From CAWJMN01 sp963844055 (lineage in GTDB: Bacteria > Planctomycetota > Planctomycetia > Pirellulales > Pirellulaceae): 64,000 nt of DNA. The notes beneath the pieces are model-generated. The model was not told the DNA's origin and made no database searches. It worked only from the letters and a program-made list of their open reading frames with translations. Below are positions 42,602 to 51,371 of the stretch, piece by piece; positions within the stretch are counted from its first letter, which is position 1, and each line of letters begins with the position of its first letter. The position numbers and the translations under genes are program-made. The DNA is taken from the NCBI GenBank assembly GCA_963844055.1, contig CAWJMN010000002.1, forward strand, positions 1,054,001-1,118,000, given 5' to 3'.

Positions 42602-43199
42602 TGTGCTACCGCTCCTACCCAAGGGTGAATCAAGAAAAAAGATACAAACAGGGTACCGCCCGTAAGACGCGACCATCAATGCACCTTCTGTGCCACACCC
42701 GTCCGACTGATCGTCTCGCCGGCTCGTCGCTGAGCACAAACCTATGCTGGACAACGATTTGCGGTGAAGCACGCTTCTGGGAGCCCTGGCTATATCTCTC
42801 GCTGCGCAAGATTGCTGCACATTTGCCATGCAACCTTCTGCCCAGCGAGATGGCAGTCGCTACCTCGCCCGATAGCCGCCACCAGTGATTGATGAGCCAT
42901 TTGTATAACAGGGAGCTCCCCTGCCGCACAATCACATACCCACCAAAACAACGGCTCTATATAGATATTTTTTAGAGCTCAAAAGGCCCGATTAGGCCGG
43001 TCAAGAAATAGAAAACCGCCGCAGGTCCGGGGGGTGGAAACATGCGGCGGTTCTCAACACTGGGCAGCGGTGGTGACCGACATCACGCACCGCCAACCCA
43101 GATGTACTTTGTAACGATCCGAAGGTTGGCCGTTGGCACCGGAGAAGGGGAACTTTCCGCCGGTGCTTTGGCTACCCATGGACCTGGGCAACGAGGAGC
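42602..43199. other. Intergenic region upstream of glnN with palindrome and terminator
   Basis: About 600 bases hold the promoter of the type III synthetase. TTGTGC and TATACA on the minus strand (plus 42925-42930 and 42901-42906) are 18 bases apart. A perfect palindrome GGGAGCTCCC (42911-42920) sits between them. GCTCTA (42954-42959) with TAGAGC (42973-42978) forms a second inverted repeat around an AT-rich stretch. A terminator for the secretin gene is at 43014-43052. Confidence 0.45.
43011..43052 (-). terminator. Terminator of the secretin gene
   Basis: AACCGCCGCA (43014-43023) pairs with TGCGGCGGTT (43043-43052). On the minus strand a T-rich tail follows (TTTTCTATTTC). It lies about 150 bases beyond the secretin stop. 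Confidence 0.7.
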
Positions 43200-46100
43200 T
43201 TATTGCTCGTCGTTGATCCCGAGCTTATCTTCTTCCTCTTCTTGGATGATGATGCGTGGCGTAACCATCATCATCAAGCTTTGAGCATCGCGTCCGATAC
43301 CGACGTTGCGGAACAGACGGCTGATGTAAGGAATCTTCGACAACAGTGGCGTACCACGTTCGTTACGACCTTCACGCAAACGCTTGATACCACCAAGCAA
43401 CACCGTACCACCGTCTGGCACGCTAACCGTTGTCGTCACCGTGGTGAACGCAAAGGTTGGCAGCTGAACCGTCGTACCGGAATTCGTCGTCGATTGGTTG
43501 TTACGCGTTCCCTTCGTGGCATCCGCAGGATCCTTGACGGCCGTACCGGTGTCGGTGGTCGTCGAACCTGTGAATTGGAAGGTTTCTACATCACCGATGC
43601 GGCTGAAGAATGGAACCAAGGTCAGACGGACGAAGCGACGGTCTGCAGAGACAACCGCTTGCACGCTGAGAGAGGTACCTTCATTCAGAACGATGATCAC
43701 CGGTTGATAAGCAGCTGCGAAATCGCCCACGACAGGGATAACGCTCGTTACGAATGGACGTTGCGAGGTATCCGAAACGAATGCTTGTTGACCATTGAAC
43801 AAGGTTACCTTTGGTGCTTGCAGCACGTTCGTGCGGTCATCACCTTGGGCAGCTTGCAGGATGAACCAAGCTTCGATATCGCTGAGGATCGCAAAGCCGA
43901 AGTTCGTGGCCGTATTCGCATCGTAGCTACCGAACTGTGGAGTCGTCGAAAGGAAACCACCACCACCAGGACCGCTACCTGTTGTCAGGGCGAGGTCGAG
44001 CGTGCTAGTAGGAGCACCCGTCGAAGAGATACCAATCGTGGCACTTGGACCCGAACCGTCATAATACGATTCTGGGAAGGTCAACTGAGCCGCGTTACGA
44101 TTCAATCCGGACTTGTCGCTAATGGCAAAGTCGAAGTCGACACCGATACGTTCGAAGAAGCGGTCGCTGAGCGTGATGAAGCGAACTTCGATCGTCACTT
44201 GCAGATCTTGCAAGCGGCGGAGTTGCTCCAGCAGGTCGGCGAGTTGCTCGTGAACTTCTTGGGTTTGGCTTACGACCAAGCTCAAGTTGGCATCAAAGCC
44301 AGCGATCGAGCCTGGACCACCCACTTCATCCCAGCTGTTAGGCGAGATCGTGCTGGTGATCAATTCAATCAGCGTATCGAAGTCAGCTTGAACGCCACCA
44401 CCCATACCGCCAGCACCAGGGCCGACCGTTTGAGGAGCACGCATTCCACCAGGAGCCGTTGGCATCATGCCATTGTTCTGGGCCAACACCATACCACTGG
44501 TCGTCGTAGGTGCCAGGTTCTTCTCTTCGTTTTGGGCAATCGTTAGCGGGCCTTGCGACATGGCACGGCTTTGTCCACCGTAACCGAGCGAAGTCAAGCT
44601 TTCACGAAGTGCACCAGGCAAGCCCATGTTGTAGCTAGGGACGAAGTTTGGAATTGGAATGACCAAGTCCGCCACGTAGTACACCTTGGCGTAAACATTC
44701 GAATCACGCGTTTGTTCGCTAGTGACCTTGAGAACGTCGTCTTGGATCACATAGCTGAGGCGATGTGGGCCCAGGATTAGATTCAAAGCACTCTTCAGCG
44801 AGATTGGCTGATTCAGTTCGATCGAAACTGGGGTATCCGCAGTTACCGCTTCCGTATGAAGGGCGGCTTGGTCGGCGTGAATATTCACACCAGCCATTTT
44901 GCTGAGGGTGTCCAGAACTTCGACCAGCGGCTTGTCCTTGAAGCGGAGCTCAACTGTCTTATTGAGGGCTTGTTGGATTTCGCGTTCGGCCGGCGTTAGA
45001 TTGGTGCGTTCTTGCAAGAGCTTCTTACGGCTCTTGGTCAATTGCGACCAACCACGGACATCGTGAATAACCCAAGGCTCGTTGTCGTTGAATGGGATGG
45101 CCGATTCTTCGACGTTGTTCATCGCAGCCATGTAGTTATTTTCCTTACGGGACTTGATCGAGTCGGCCTGTGCCATGTTGCGGGCAAAGGTGCTCTTCCA
45201 AGTCATCGTTTCGGTGATTGGGCTATCAGGCTGGATTTCGCGAGCCTTCTTAGCAATCACTTCGGCTTCGGCGAAGCGTTGTTCATCCATCAAGCGGTTG
45301 AACTCTTCGACGAGGTCTGCCAGTTTTTGCTGCGAAACGTAGATCATCTCACGGTCGCGAGCGATGTCGGACTTGATCGATTCATTACGTTCCTTGCTTT
45401 CGATGCTGGACTTGTTGGCTTCCACATAGGCAGTCAGCTCGCTGATGCTGCGATCAAGGATCGCGATCAGTTGCTTCTTGCCAGCGGCATCCAGTTCAGC
45501 AGCGCTAACACGTTCGCGAGTGGCGTTGAGCTTCGCAAGTGCACCGCGTGGGTCGGACTGAGCCAACTTCTCGGCCTCGCTCCGTTCACTGGTCACTTCA
45601 CGAATCATCCGCTGACGCAAAACTTCTTGCTGGCTGTTGACTTGTTCCAGTGGCGAAGGAGCACCGTCGGCCGAAGCGGGTTGAACCGCAGGAACGGCAG
45701 GTTGTGCCATCGCAGCACGCAAGAACGTCAACTTGTCTTGCAGTTGTTGACGCATGACAGGGTCCAGTTGAGCTTGGTGGCGCCAAGCTTCCGTGAACTT
45801 TGCCATCGCGGTCTTTTTGTCTTGTTGTTCCAAGGCAACGAGGCCTTCACCATACAAGCGAGCCCCTACATCAGCATTTCCAGGACCCAGTTGGGCAGCT
45901 GCCGTGCTGGCAGGTTGCACGCGGGTGTTGTCGCTGGCAGGAGCATAAACCCCTTGAGCAACCGTTCCCTTGGCACCATCAGCAACGTTCCCGCTGGCAG
46001 GCATCATGCCGGCACGGCGAGTCATATGCTTGTTGATTTCGAGCTGGACTTGCCATGGATGAGTTTCACCCTTCGCAAAGGCCGTCTCAGGAACGCCGAG

Positions 46101-47093
46101 CGCAGTGGCTTGTTCGGCCAAACGCATCGCCCCATTCATGTCACCCTTATCCAGAGCGGCACGAGCTTGAGCAATGAGGCGTTGGGCTTCTGCCTTTGCA
46201 GGATGGGTTGTTGGTGCAGGAGCGGCGGCAGGCGATTCTTCCGAAGCACCGTACACGCTGCCACCGGCGGCAACTGGAAACGCATCCGCAGGAGCCGTGT
46301 AAGGACTGGCGTCTGCTGGATTGGTTTCAGGCAGGTTTTGCGAGGTTGGCAATGCTGGAATCCGCTCGGGAGCACCCGACGATTCCACATCGCTTGGCCG
46401 AAGCGTGAAAGGGCTGGCTGCAGCGACGGCCGCAGGCGGTGCCATGCGACTGACGTCTACGCCAGACTTTTTCAGGTCGGCTGCCAAGTGCTCAGGCGAA
46501 TACTCGCCCGCTGCAAAGACTGCCTTGAGGCCCATGGTCTTTTGATAAGCAGCTTGTGCAGCGAGCTTGTCGCCCTTTTGCAAAGCAACCCGACCTTGTT
46601 CCGCCAGCATCTTTGCCTTCGACTTGGCGTCGTCCATCATTTGACCGATGGCGGCTTCCGAGTTGCCAGGAGGAGCGGCTGCCGTGTTCTTCGGAGCTGC
46701 TTCTGCAGTCTGGCTGAGCAACGCAGGGAATTTCGTGCTTGGCTTTTGCGGCACGGCAACCTTGCGTGTCTTTTCTTCGGCCAGCAGCTTTCGTAGCTTG
46801 TCTGGCGTGTCGCTCCAACGAGCCATGAAGCTGGTGTACTCGACCTTAAGCGCTTCCGCCTGGCCGATCAGCTTTTCCGCTTGTTGGAAGTTTCCATCCT
46901 TGATCGCTGTGCGAGCTTGTCGCAGCAGCTCATCCGCTTGACTTTTCGCGTCGGTACTACCGGCCGTCTGGCCGGCGACTGCCGAAGCAATGCCCAAACT
47001 CGGAGCCCAATAGGGCGCCGCCTGGGTCGTGGTCGGTAGGAGCGTTAGCCAACTCGCTAAGCATCCTGTTAGCAATTGCAAGCTCGCTTTCAA
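43200..47093 (-). CDS. Secretin-family outer-membrane protein with long helical N-terminal region
   Basis: This very large protein has 1297 residues from the TTG at 47093, which has AGGAG seven bases upstream and begins a proper signal peptide (KASLQLLTGCLASWLTLLP); longer frames start at 47156 or 47225. Residues about 50-650 are helical with TPR-like units (ELLRQARTAIKDGNFQQAEK, AEAQRLIAQARAALDKGDMN) joined by low-complexity linkers. Then comes a short secretin N-domain (VELRFKDKPLVEVLDTLSKM). The C-terminal third is the secretin pore: TIEVRFITLSDRFFERIGVD, NVLQAPKVTLFNGQQAFVSD and GGTVLLGGIKRLREGRNERG, ending LMMMVTPRIII. It probably forms an outer-membrane channel for type II-like secretion or pili, but no partner gene is adjacent. 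Confidence 0.92.
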   Translation of the reverse strand: MKASLQLLTGCLASWLTLLPTTTQAAPYWAPSLGIASAVAGQTAGSTDAKSQADELLRQARTAIKDGNFQQAEKLIGQAEALKVEYTSFMARWSDTPDKLRKLLAEEKTRKVAVPQKPSTKFPALLSQTAEAAPKNTAAAPPGNSEAAIGQMMDDAKSKAKMLAEQGRVALQKGDKLAAQAAYQKTMGLKAVFAAGEYSPEHLAADLKKSGVDVSRMAPPAAVAAASPFTLRPSDVESSGAPERIPALPTSQNLPETNPADASPYTAPADAFPVAAGGSVYGASEESPAAAPAPTTHPAKAEAQRLIAQARAALDKGDMNGAMRLAEQATALGVPETAFAKGETHPWQVQLEINKHMTRRAGMMPASGNVADGAKGTVAQGVYAPASDNTRVQPASTAAAQLGPGNADVGARLYGEGLVALEQQDKKTAMAKFTEAWRHQAQLDPVMRQQLQDKLTFLRAAMAQPAVPAVQPASADGAPSPLEQVNSQQEVLRQRMIREVTSERSEAEKLAQSDPRGALAKLNATRERVSAAELDAAGKKQLIAILDRSISELTAYVEANKSSIESKERNESIKSDIARDREMIYVSQQKLADLVEEFNRLMDEQRFAEAEVIAKKAREIQPDSPITETMTWKSTFARNMAQADSIKSRKENNYMAAMNNVEESAIPFNDNEPWVIHDVRGWSQLTKSRKKLLQERTNLTPAEREIQQALNKTVELRFKDKPLVEVLDTLSKMAGVNIHADQAALHTEAVTADTPVSIELNQPISLKSALNLILGPHRLSYVIQDDVLKVTSEQTRDSNVYAKVYYVADLVIPIPNFVPSYNMGLPGALRESLTSLGYGGQSRAMSQGPLTIAQNEEKNLAPTTTSGMVLAQNNGMMPTAPGGMRAPQTVGPGAGGMGGGVQADFDTLIELITSTISPNSWDEVGGPGSIAGFDANLSLVVSQTQEVHEQLADLLEQLRRLQDLQVTIEVRFITLSDRFFERIGVDFDFAISDKSGLNRNAAQLTFPESYYDGSGPSATIGISSTGAPTSTLDLALTTGSGPGGGGFLSTTPQFGSYDANTATNFGFAILSDIEAWFILQAAQGDDRTNVLQAPKVTLFNGQQAFVSDTSQRPFVTSVIPVVGDFAAAYQPVIIVLNEGTSLSVQAVVSADRRFVRLTLVPFFSRIGDVETFQFTGSTTTDTGTAVKDPADATKGTRNNQSTTNSGTTVQLPTFAFTTVTTTVSVPDGGTVLLGGIKRLREGRNERGTPLLSKIPYISRLFRNVGIGRDAQSLMMMVTPRIIIQEEEEDKLGINDEQ

Positions 47094-47872
47094 AGCGATT
47101 CTCCTGTAACGAGAGGTTCCCCAGCCAAGCCGAAAGTGCACAAGAGCTGTTCTCATGTCGAGTAAGCATTCGTGCACCTCCAAAGTGCCGTGCTGCTCAG
47201 AAGAGAGGAAGACAGACTTGTTCAAAGTCTGGCCACCTCTCCCATGAACAGCCCTCGTAATTTGGAAACGACGACTGCCTACCCACGAACAACGCTTGCA
47301 TACACCTACGGCATGACACGTTTGTGGTAGATCAGGGTCGGGTAAATACTTGCCAGAGCGCTAATGGGTCAATATCAGTTGCGCTGGGAAGTGGAAAATC
47401 TTTGGAAAATTATCCGCCGTCGAAACTGACGCTCTCCCAACTTGCCAAGGCGATTACCCAAACGCCCTAGACTTTCTGGCAATCGCAAAAACTGGTCTTG
47501 CGAGCCCCAAAAATTCTTTTGGGCGGAGTGACCAGACGTGTCATGGACATCGCGAAAATGGAAATGGAGCACGGGAGCGGCCAGAAAACCGAGACAGAAT
47601 CAGGAGATTTCAAGCGGAGAAAAGCCATGCAAGGGAGGACATTTTTACAAACGGACCCGGTTTTTGCGGACGGAACTAGCCAGACAGAAGTGCGCAAACA
47701 CTTAATTTGCAATCACTTGCGCCAAAAATACCAATGCATGGACCAAGCCCCGGAAAAGAAATTACGGGGAAAACTTCAGATGCGACGTATACTTTTGGAC
47801 CTCTGTTTTTTGCCGTTTGAGCCTTGGCGAGTTGTTGTCGGGCTGGTCTTTGTCGTAGGGATCGTGAGCATC
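47094..47872. other. Intergenic region between secretin and uppP
   Basis: This long spacer must carry two divergent promoters. A frame at 46957-47169 on the minus strand has a perfect GGAGG seven bases before its ATG but reads another frame over the secretin signal. The plus-strand frame that runs into uppP from 47498 is an extension without family sequence. I see no hairpin pair or RNA gene. Confidence 0.4.
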
Positions 47873-48661
47873 ATGCCTGTTTGGCAACTCCTGTTATTGG
47901 CGGTCGTGCAAGGCGTTGCAGAGTTTCTTCCGATCAGCAGCAGTGGACACATTGTGGTGCTGGGGGGATTGCTGCAAGTTCCTGAGCTGGCTGAGCTGAA
48001 CGTTGTGTTGCATCTTGGAAGCTTAGGATCGATCTTGGTGTTTTATCGCGAGCGGATTTGGCAGTTGTTGACTGTCGATCGGCGCGTGATCTTCATGCTG
48101 ATCCTCGCAACGATTCCGGCCGTGGTGATTGGATTGACGCTGAAGAAGTACGCCGAGTTCATCTTGGAAAGTCCTCTTGTTGCGGGCATCATGTTTCCAA
48201 TTACGGGACTGGCGGTGTTGTCCCTGAGTCGAAAGCCTGATCCTCAAGCGAGCGACTATTCTTCCATCACTTGGCAACAATCGTTGGTGATTGGATTTAG
48301 CCAAGCGGCCGCGATATTGCCGGGTCTTTCGCGCAGTGGTTCGACCATTGCGGCAGGAGTGGGAACAGGACTGAATCGCTGGTCTGCGGCTGCGTTTTCT
48401 TTCTTGATGGCGATACCGGTGATCGCTGGCGCAGGCGTGCTGGAAAGCAAAGACTGGTTCACTGGTGAGAAGGAGTGGGCTACTTCGCCTTGGCTATTAG
48501 CACTGGGAGCCTTGGTGGCATTTGTGGTGGGAATTGGAACGCTGCACTTGCTTAGCCGCTGGCTGGCCAAGGGTCAAATGGCCTTCTTTGGTTGGTACTG
48601 CATCGTGCTGGGAATTGTTGTCATCACTTGGCAAGTCGGCTGGGTAGGGATTGGCAACTGA
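47873..48661 (+). CDS. uppP: Undecaprenyl-diphosphatase
   Basis: The 262-residue integral membrane enzyme recycles the lipid carrier undecaprenyl diphosphate for cell-wall and polysaccharide synthesis; E. coli UppP has 273. The chosen ATG starts the first helix (PVWQLLLLAVVQGVAEFLP). The signature E17-FL-P20-ISSS-GH26 and the second motif P150-GLSRS155-GST are complete. About eight helices fill the protein. The start has no strong site; GTG at 47864 three codons upstream is an alternative. The longer frame back to 47498 does not look like membrane protein. Planctomycetes are now known to have peptidoglycan, consistent with this gene. Confidence 0.93.
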   Translation: MPVWQLLLLAVVQGVAEFLPISSSGHIVVLGGLLQVPELAELNVVLHLGSLGSILVFYRERIWQLLTVDRRVIFMLILATIPAVVIGLTLKKYAEFILESPLVAGIMFPITGLAVLSLSRKPDPQASDYSSITWQQSLVIGFSQAAAILPGLSRSGSTIAAGVGTGLNRWSAAAFSFLMAIPVIAGAGVLESKDWFTGEKEWATSPWLLALGALVAFVVGIGTLHLLSRWLAKGQMAFFGWYCIVLGIVVITWQVGWVGIGN

Positions 48662-48863
48662 TTGGAATAGGACAGCTTTTTCGGCTGTGCGATGGAGTTT
48701 GCGGCTTGCGAAGCCCTGTACTTAGCGGATGTAGCGGTTACGCCTAGCAGCTCAGCGGAGTTCTTCAGTCGCCGTTTTGTTGCGACGATAACCAAGAACA
48801 AGCGGCGCCCTGTTTCTACTTCAAGCGCTGACCCTGGTTAGCATCTTGGGAGCAACACGATCC

Positions 48864-49130
48864 ATGTGGCGGGCATTTTTTTTGGCGATGGGAATCTCGG
48901 CTTGCGTTTTGGGAGCAGAATGCCTGGTCGTGGACAGCTTCGTCCTTGCCGACCAGCCCAAGACCCAGCAAGTGGAATCGAGTCCTAATACGCTGTTTGG
49001 CGGTTCGACCGGCCTACCGATGTCACGCCCCAAAGTGATGAAGCCACCAGAGTGGGCGCCTTGGTCGCTGCTTTCTACGGGTGCGATTGTGATCCTCTAT
49101 TCGATCACCATGAATCGCGGCAATCCTTAG
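48864..49130 (+). CDS. Small exported or membrane protein, 88 residues
   Basis: The ATG at 48864 has GGGAG about 12 bases upstream. The N-terminus (RAFFLAMGISACVLGAECLV) is a signal-like or membrane segment. The C-terminus holds a second hydrophobic stretch (APWSLLSTGAIVILYSITM). Between them is a polar region with FGGSTGLPMSRPKVMKPPEW. The pattern suggests a small periplasmic or two-pass protein. I do not recognise it. It follows uppP by 200 bases on the same strand and may be cotranscribed. Confidence 0.65.
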   Translation: MWRAFFLAMGISACVLGAECLVVDSFVLADQPKTQQVESSPNTLFGGSTGLPMSRPKVMKPPEWAPWSLLSTGAIVILYSITMNRGNP

Positions 49131-49277
49131 TTGATTGCCGGTAGCTGATGCTTTGCGCGACTTGCAGATTCTTTGCGGTTCGGCCCGCGCCGGAATGGGA
49201 GCGTGCTGATAAGCGATGATTAGTGTGTGCGTTCTTGACGATGCCGGTTGGTAAGTAGAGAGGGGCCATCCGTAGTT

Positions 49278-49691
49278 TCATTGAATCGGATCGTACGTGA
49301 GCCAATTTATTGTTGGATTGATCACTGTTCGCTCAGATTGGATCTCCGTACTCTTGCTTTTGCAGTCAGGACAGCAACATCCGCACGCAACCTTCCACGC
49401 ACCACCTGTAGAGGGCTTATGCAAAAAGTTTCGGAACTTCATTTCGAAGGTTCGAGCGACCTGCATCGTGAGTGTTTGATCCCGTGAATACTCAGGGACA
49501 CATTGCTCTACAACGTCTAGGTACCCTCCCTCTTCAAATGTTGGAAGCCACGCTTCTTCCCTTCCAGAGTCATTGACAAATTTTACGAGCGCGTTGTCTT
49601 CGGATGTTCTGCATGCGAAGACCAGGCCGCAATTACGACAGCGCAAGACGGTTTCAATCAATTGAACAAATTCCGGAATCTTACTCATCAT
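49278..49691 (-). CDS. Hypothetical protein with two zinc-knuckle-like cysteine pairs
   Basis: This protein has 137 residues from the second ATG at 49691, with AGGAAG about eight to ten bases upstream; ATGs at 49697 and 49688 are also possible. CRNCGLVFAC is near residue 20 and CGCCCPDCKSK near residue 106, so the ends together could bind one zinc ion, like zinc-ribbon domains. Between them are acidic and aromatic residues. No family recognised. The codon use is more AT-rich than in neighbours, so the gene may be a recent acquisition. Confidence 0.6.
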   Translation of the reverse strand: MMSKIPEFVQLIETVLRCRNCGLVFACRTSEDNALVKFVNDSGREEAWLPTFEEGGYLDVVEQCVPEYSRDQTLTMQVARTFEMKFRNFLHKPSTGGAWKVACGCCCPDCKSKSTEIQSERTVINPTINWLTYDPIQ

Positions 49692-49956
49692 GGACATACC
49701 CCTTCCTGCTATCCATGCATCTTCAGGTTATGTGATTATCACTGTTGGGTGCGCAAGCGACTCTCGGCTTCTCGAAAAAGGTCAATAACGGCAAGATCGA
49801 TGATTTAATCATTCTCAAAAAGAAGTGTTCGAGCGTTGCTAGGGTTGACGCCTCGCAAACCCCACTCGGCAAGCAAATGGGACCACCTCGTTTTGGATTT
49901 GTAGACGAACGGGATGAGCAAACGGGTCACTCCACGTGGGGCCGCCTAGGATCGGA

Positions 49957-51117
49957 TCAGTTGGATTCGTCACGGGTGATTGGTTTGACGTTGCCGAGCA
50001 TTACCTCGTGAAGCAAGGTTTTAACCTCTTCGTAGGAGGGTTGTGTGTCGAAAATCTTGTAGGTTCTGGTAGAGGCAAATAACCAGCCTTGTTTGTACGA
50101 CTGGAACTCATAGCGATATTGGGGTGGCGCCTTGGCAGATTTGTCGGCAGGATTGGCAGCAGGCATTTTCCGTGGTATGGCAATGAGGCGGTAGTTTTTA
50201 TACGAGTTGGGTGAGGCGAAACCTGAAAAGCGAAACTTGGGGATGATCGGACTGTTGTTTGCAAAGGCCTCGTGAGCGCTAAAGTTTACGCCCTCCACCT
50301 TGAAATAATCGCGACAGAAGTCGCCATCTGAGACGTCACCTTTATTTAGTGCATAGATACGATTTAGATAGCCATCTCGCTCTTTGATCTTCCCTTCGGA
50401 TTCAAAGATTTGAATGAGGTAGGCATGGACTTCTTGCCGCTCGGTTGGTTCTAGAAGAACTGCTTGCCTTTCCAGAGTCACTTCGTCCCCTGGTATGCTC
50501 GGTTTTTGATTGACGAACTTTTTTGTTAGGGGCCCGTTCTGTTGGTCGATTTCGAGCGCCTTTTGAAAGTAAGCTTTTGCCTGCTCGTATTTTTTAGCTT
50601 CCAACTGAAGTACGCCTGAATAGAACAGGGCGCCAACATGTTTGGGGTTGATTGCCAAGACCCTTTCAAATTCTGCTGCACCGTCGTCCTTTTGTTCCAT
50701 AAACAAATGCGCCGCATTTTTTGACTCCGCCAAACTAAACCAATAGTTGGCGTTTTGCGGTTCCAGTTCTAAGGCGCGATGCCAGAACTTGTAGCTCTTT
50801 TCGAACTCTTCGTTGGCCCACGTAAGTATCGCTCGTGTGGCTTGATATTTGGCCACCTTGGGATTGAGCTTGATTGCTTCGTCAATTGCCTGCAAACCTT
50901 TTTGCCAGTCATCGGCTTTTAGGTAAGCGTTAGCCAATTCAAAGTGAGCCTCTGCGTCTTCTGGATGCTTGGCAACCTTTTCCTTGGTGTCATCGACGAG
51001 CTTCTTCTTGGCCTCAGGCTTGGCCTGCGGCCCGGGCTTCAAAGGCTCATCGGCACGCAAGGCAAAAGATCCGAGGCAGATCAGAAGCGTAAAGAGAGAC
51101 AGGAAAAGCGACTTCAT
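49957..51117 (-). CDS. Exported TPR protein
   Basis: The 386-residue protein has GGAG seven bases before the ATG. A signal peptide covers residues 1-22 (LFLSLFTLLICLGSFALRAD). Residues about 45-200 carry TPR units: AEAHFELANAYLKADDWQKG, YQATRAILTWANEEFEKSYK, ANYWFSLAESKNAAHLF and VGALFYSGVLQLEAKKYEQA. The C-terminal part (about 230-386) is a separate domain with FRFSGFASPNSYKNYRLIA and YRYEFQSYKQGWLFASTR, of unknown fold. TPRs bind other proteins, so it may be a scaffold in the envelope. Codon use is slightly AT-rich. Confidence 0.82.
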   Translation of the reverse strand: MKSLFLSLFTLLICLGSFALRADEPLKPGPQAKPEAKKKLVDDTKEKVAKHPEDAEAHFELANAYLKADDWQKGLQAIDEAIKLNPKVAKYQATRAILTWANEEFEKSYKFWHRALELEPQNANYWFSLAESKNAAHLFMEQKDDGAAEFERVLAINPKHVGALFYSGVLQLEAKKYEQAKAYFQKALEIDQQNGPLTKKFVNQKPSIPGDEVTLERQAVLLEPTERQEVHAYLIQIFESEGKIKERDGYLNRIYALNKGDVSDGDFCRDYFKVEGVNFSAHEAFANNSPIIPKFRFSGFASPNSYKNYRLIAIPRKMPAANPADKSAKAPPQYRYEFQSYKQGWLFASTRTYKIFDTQPSYEEVKTLLHEVMLGNVKPITRDESN

Positions 51118-51371
51118 CTTCTTGCTCCTATCGATTAGCAGAGAGGGATGGCCGTGCTTTTTTGCGGGTTTGCAAACCGCCCCCTAGGCCCTACCGCTAA
51201 GGACGAATATACCCGCCAGTTCAGGGAGTGTCACCTGTTTTTTGGGTTTAGGCAGGGGAACTGGGCCTCGTGCAAACCGCGTTTGACGAGCAAACAGGGT
51301 CGCCCATTACACGAGTAGCAGCCGGCAGCCGGCAAAAATCACCCGCTGCGATTCAAGCTTAAGGGATGGGA

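Noticed and set aside
43203..46796. Long plus-strand open frames opposite the secretin gene
   Set aside because: The secretin motifs are on the minus strand. The opposite frames are Arg/His-rich translations with no domain.
49745..50011. An 88-residue plus-strand frame overlapping the end of the TPR gene
   Set aside because: It overlaps the real gene on the other strand, lacks a start site and resembles no protein.
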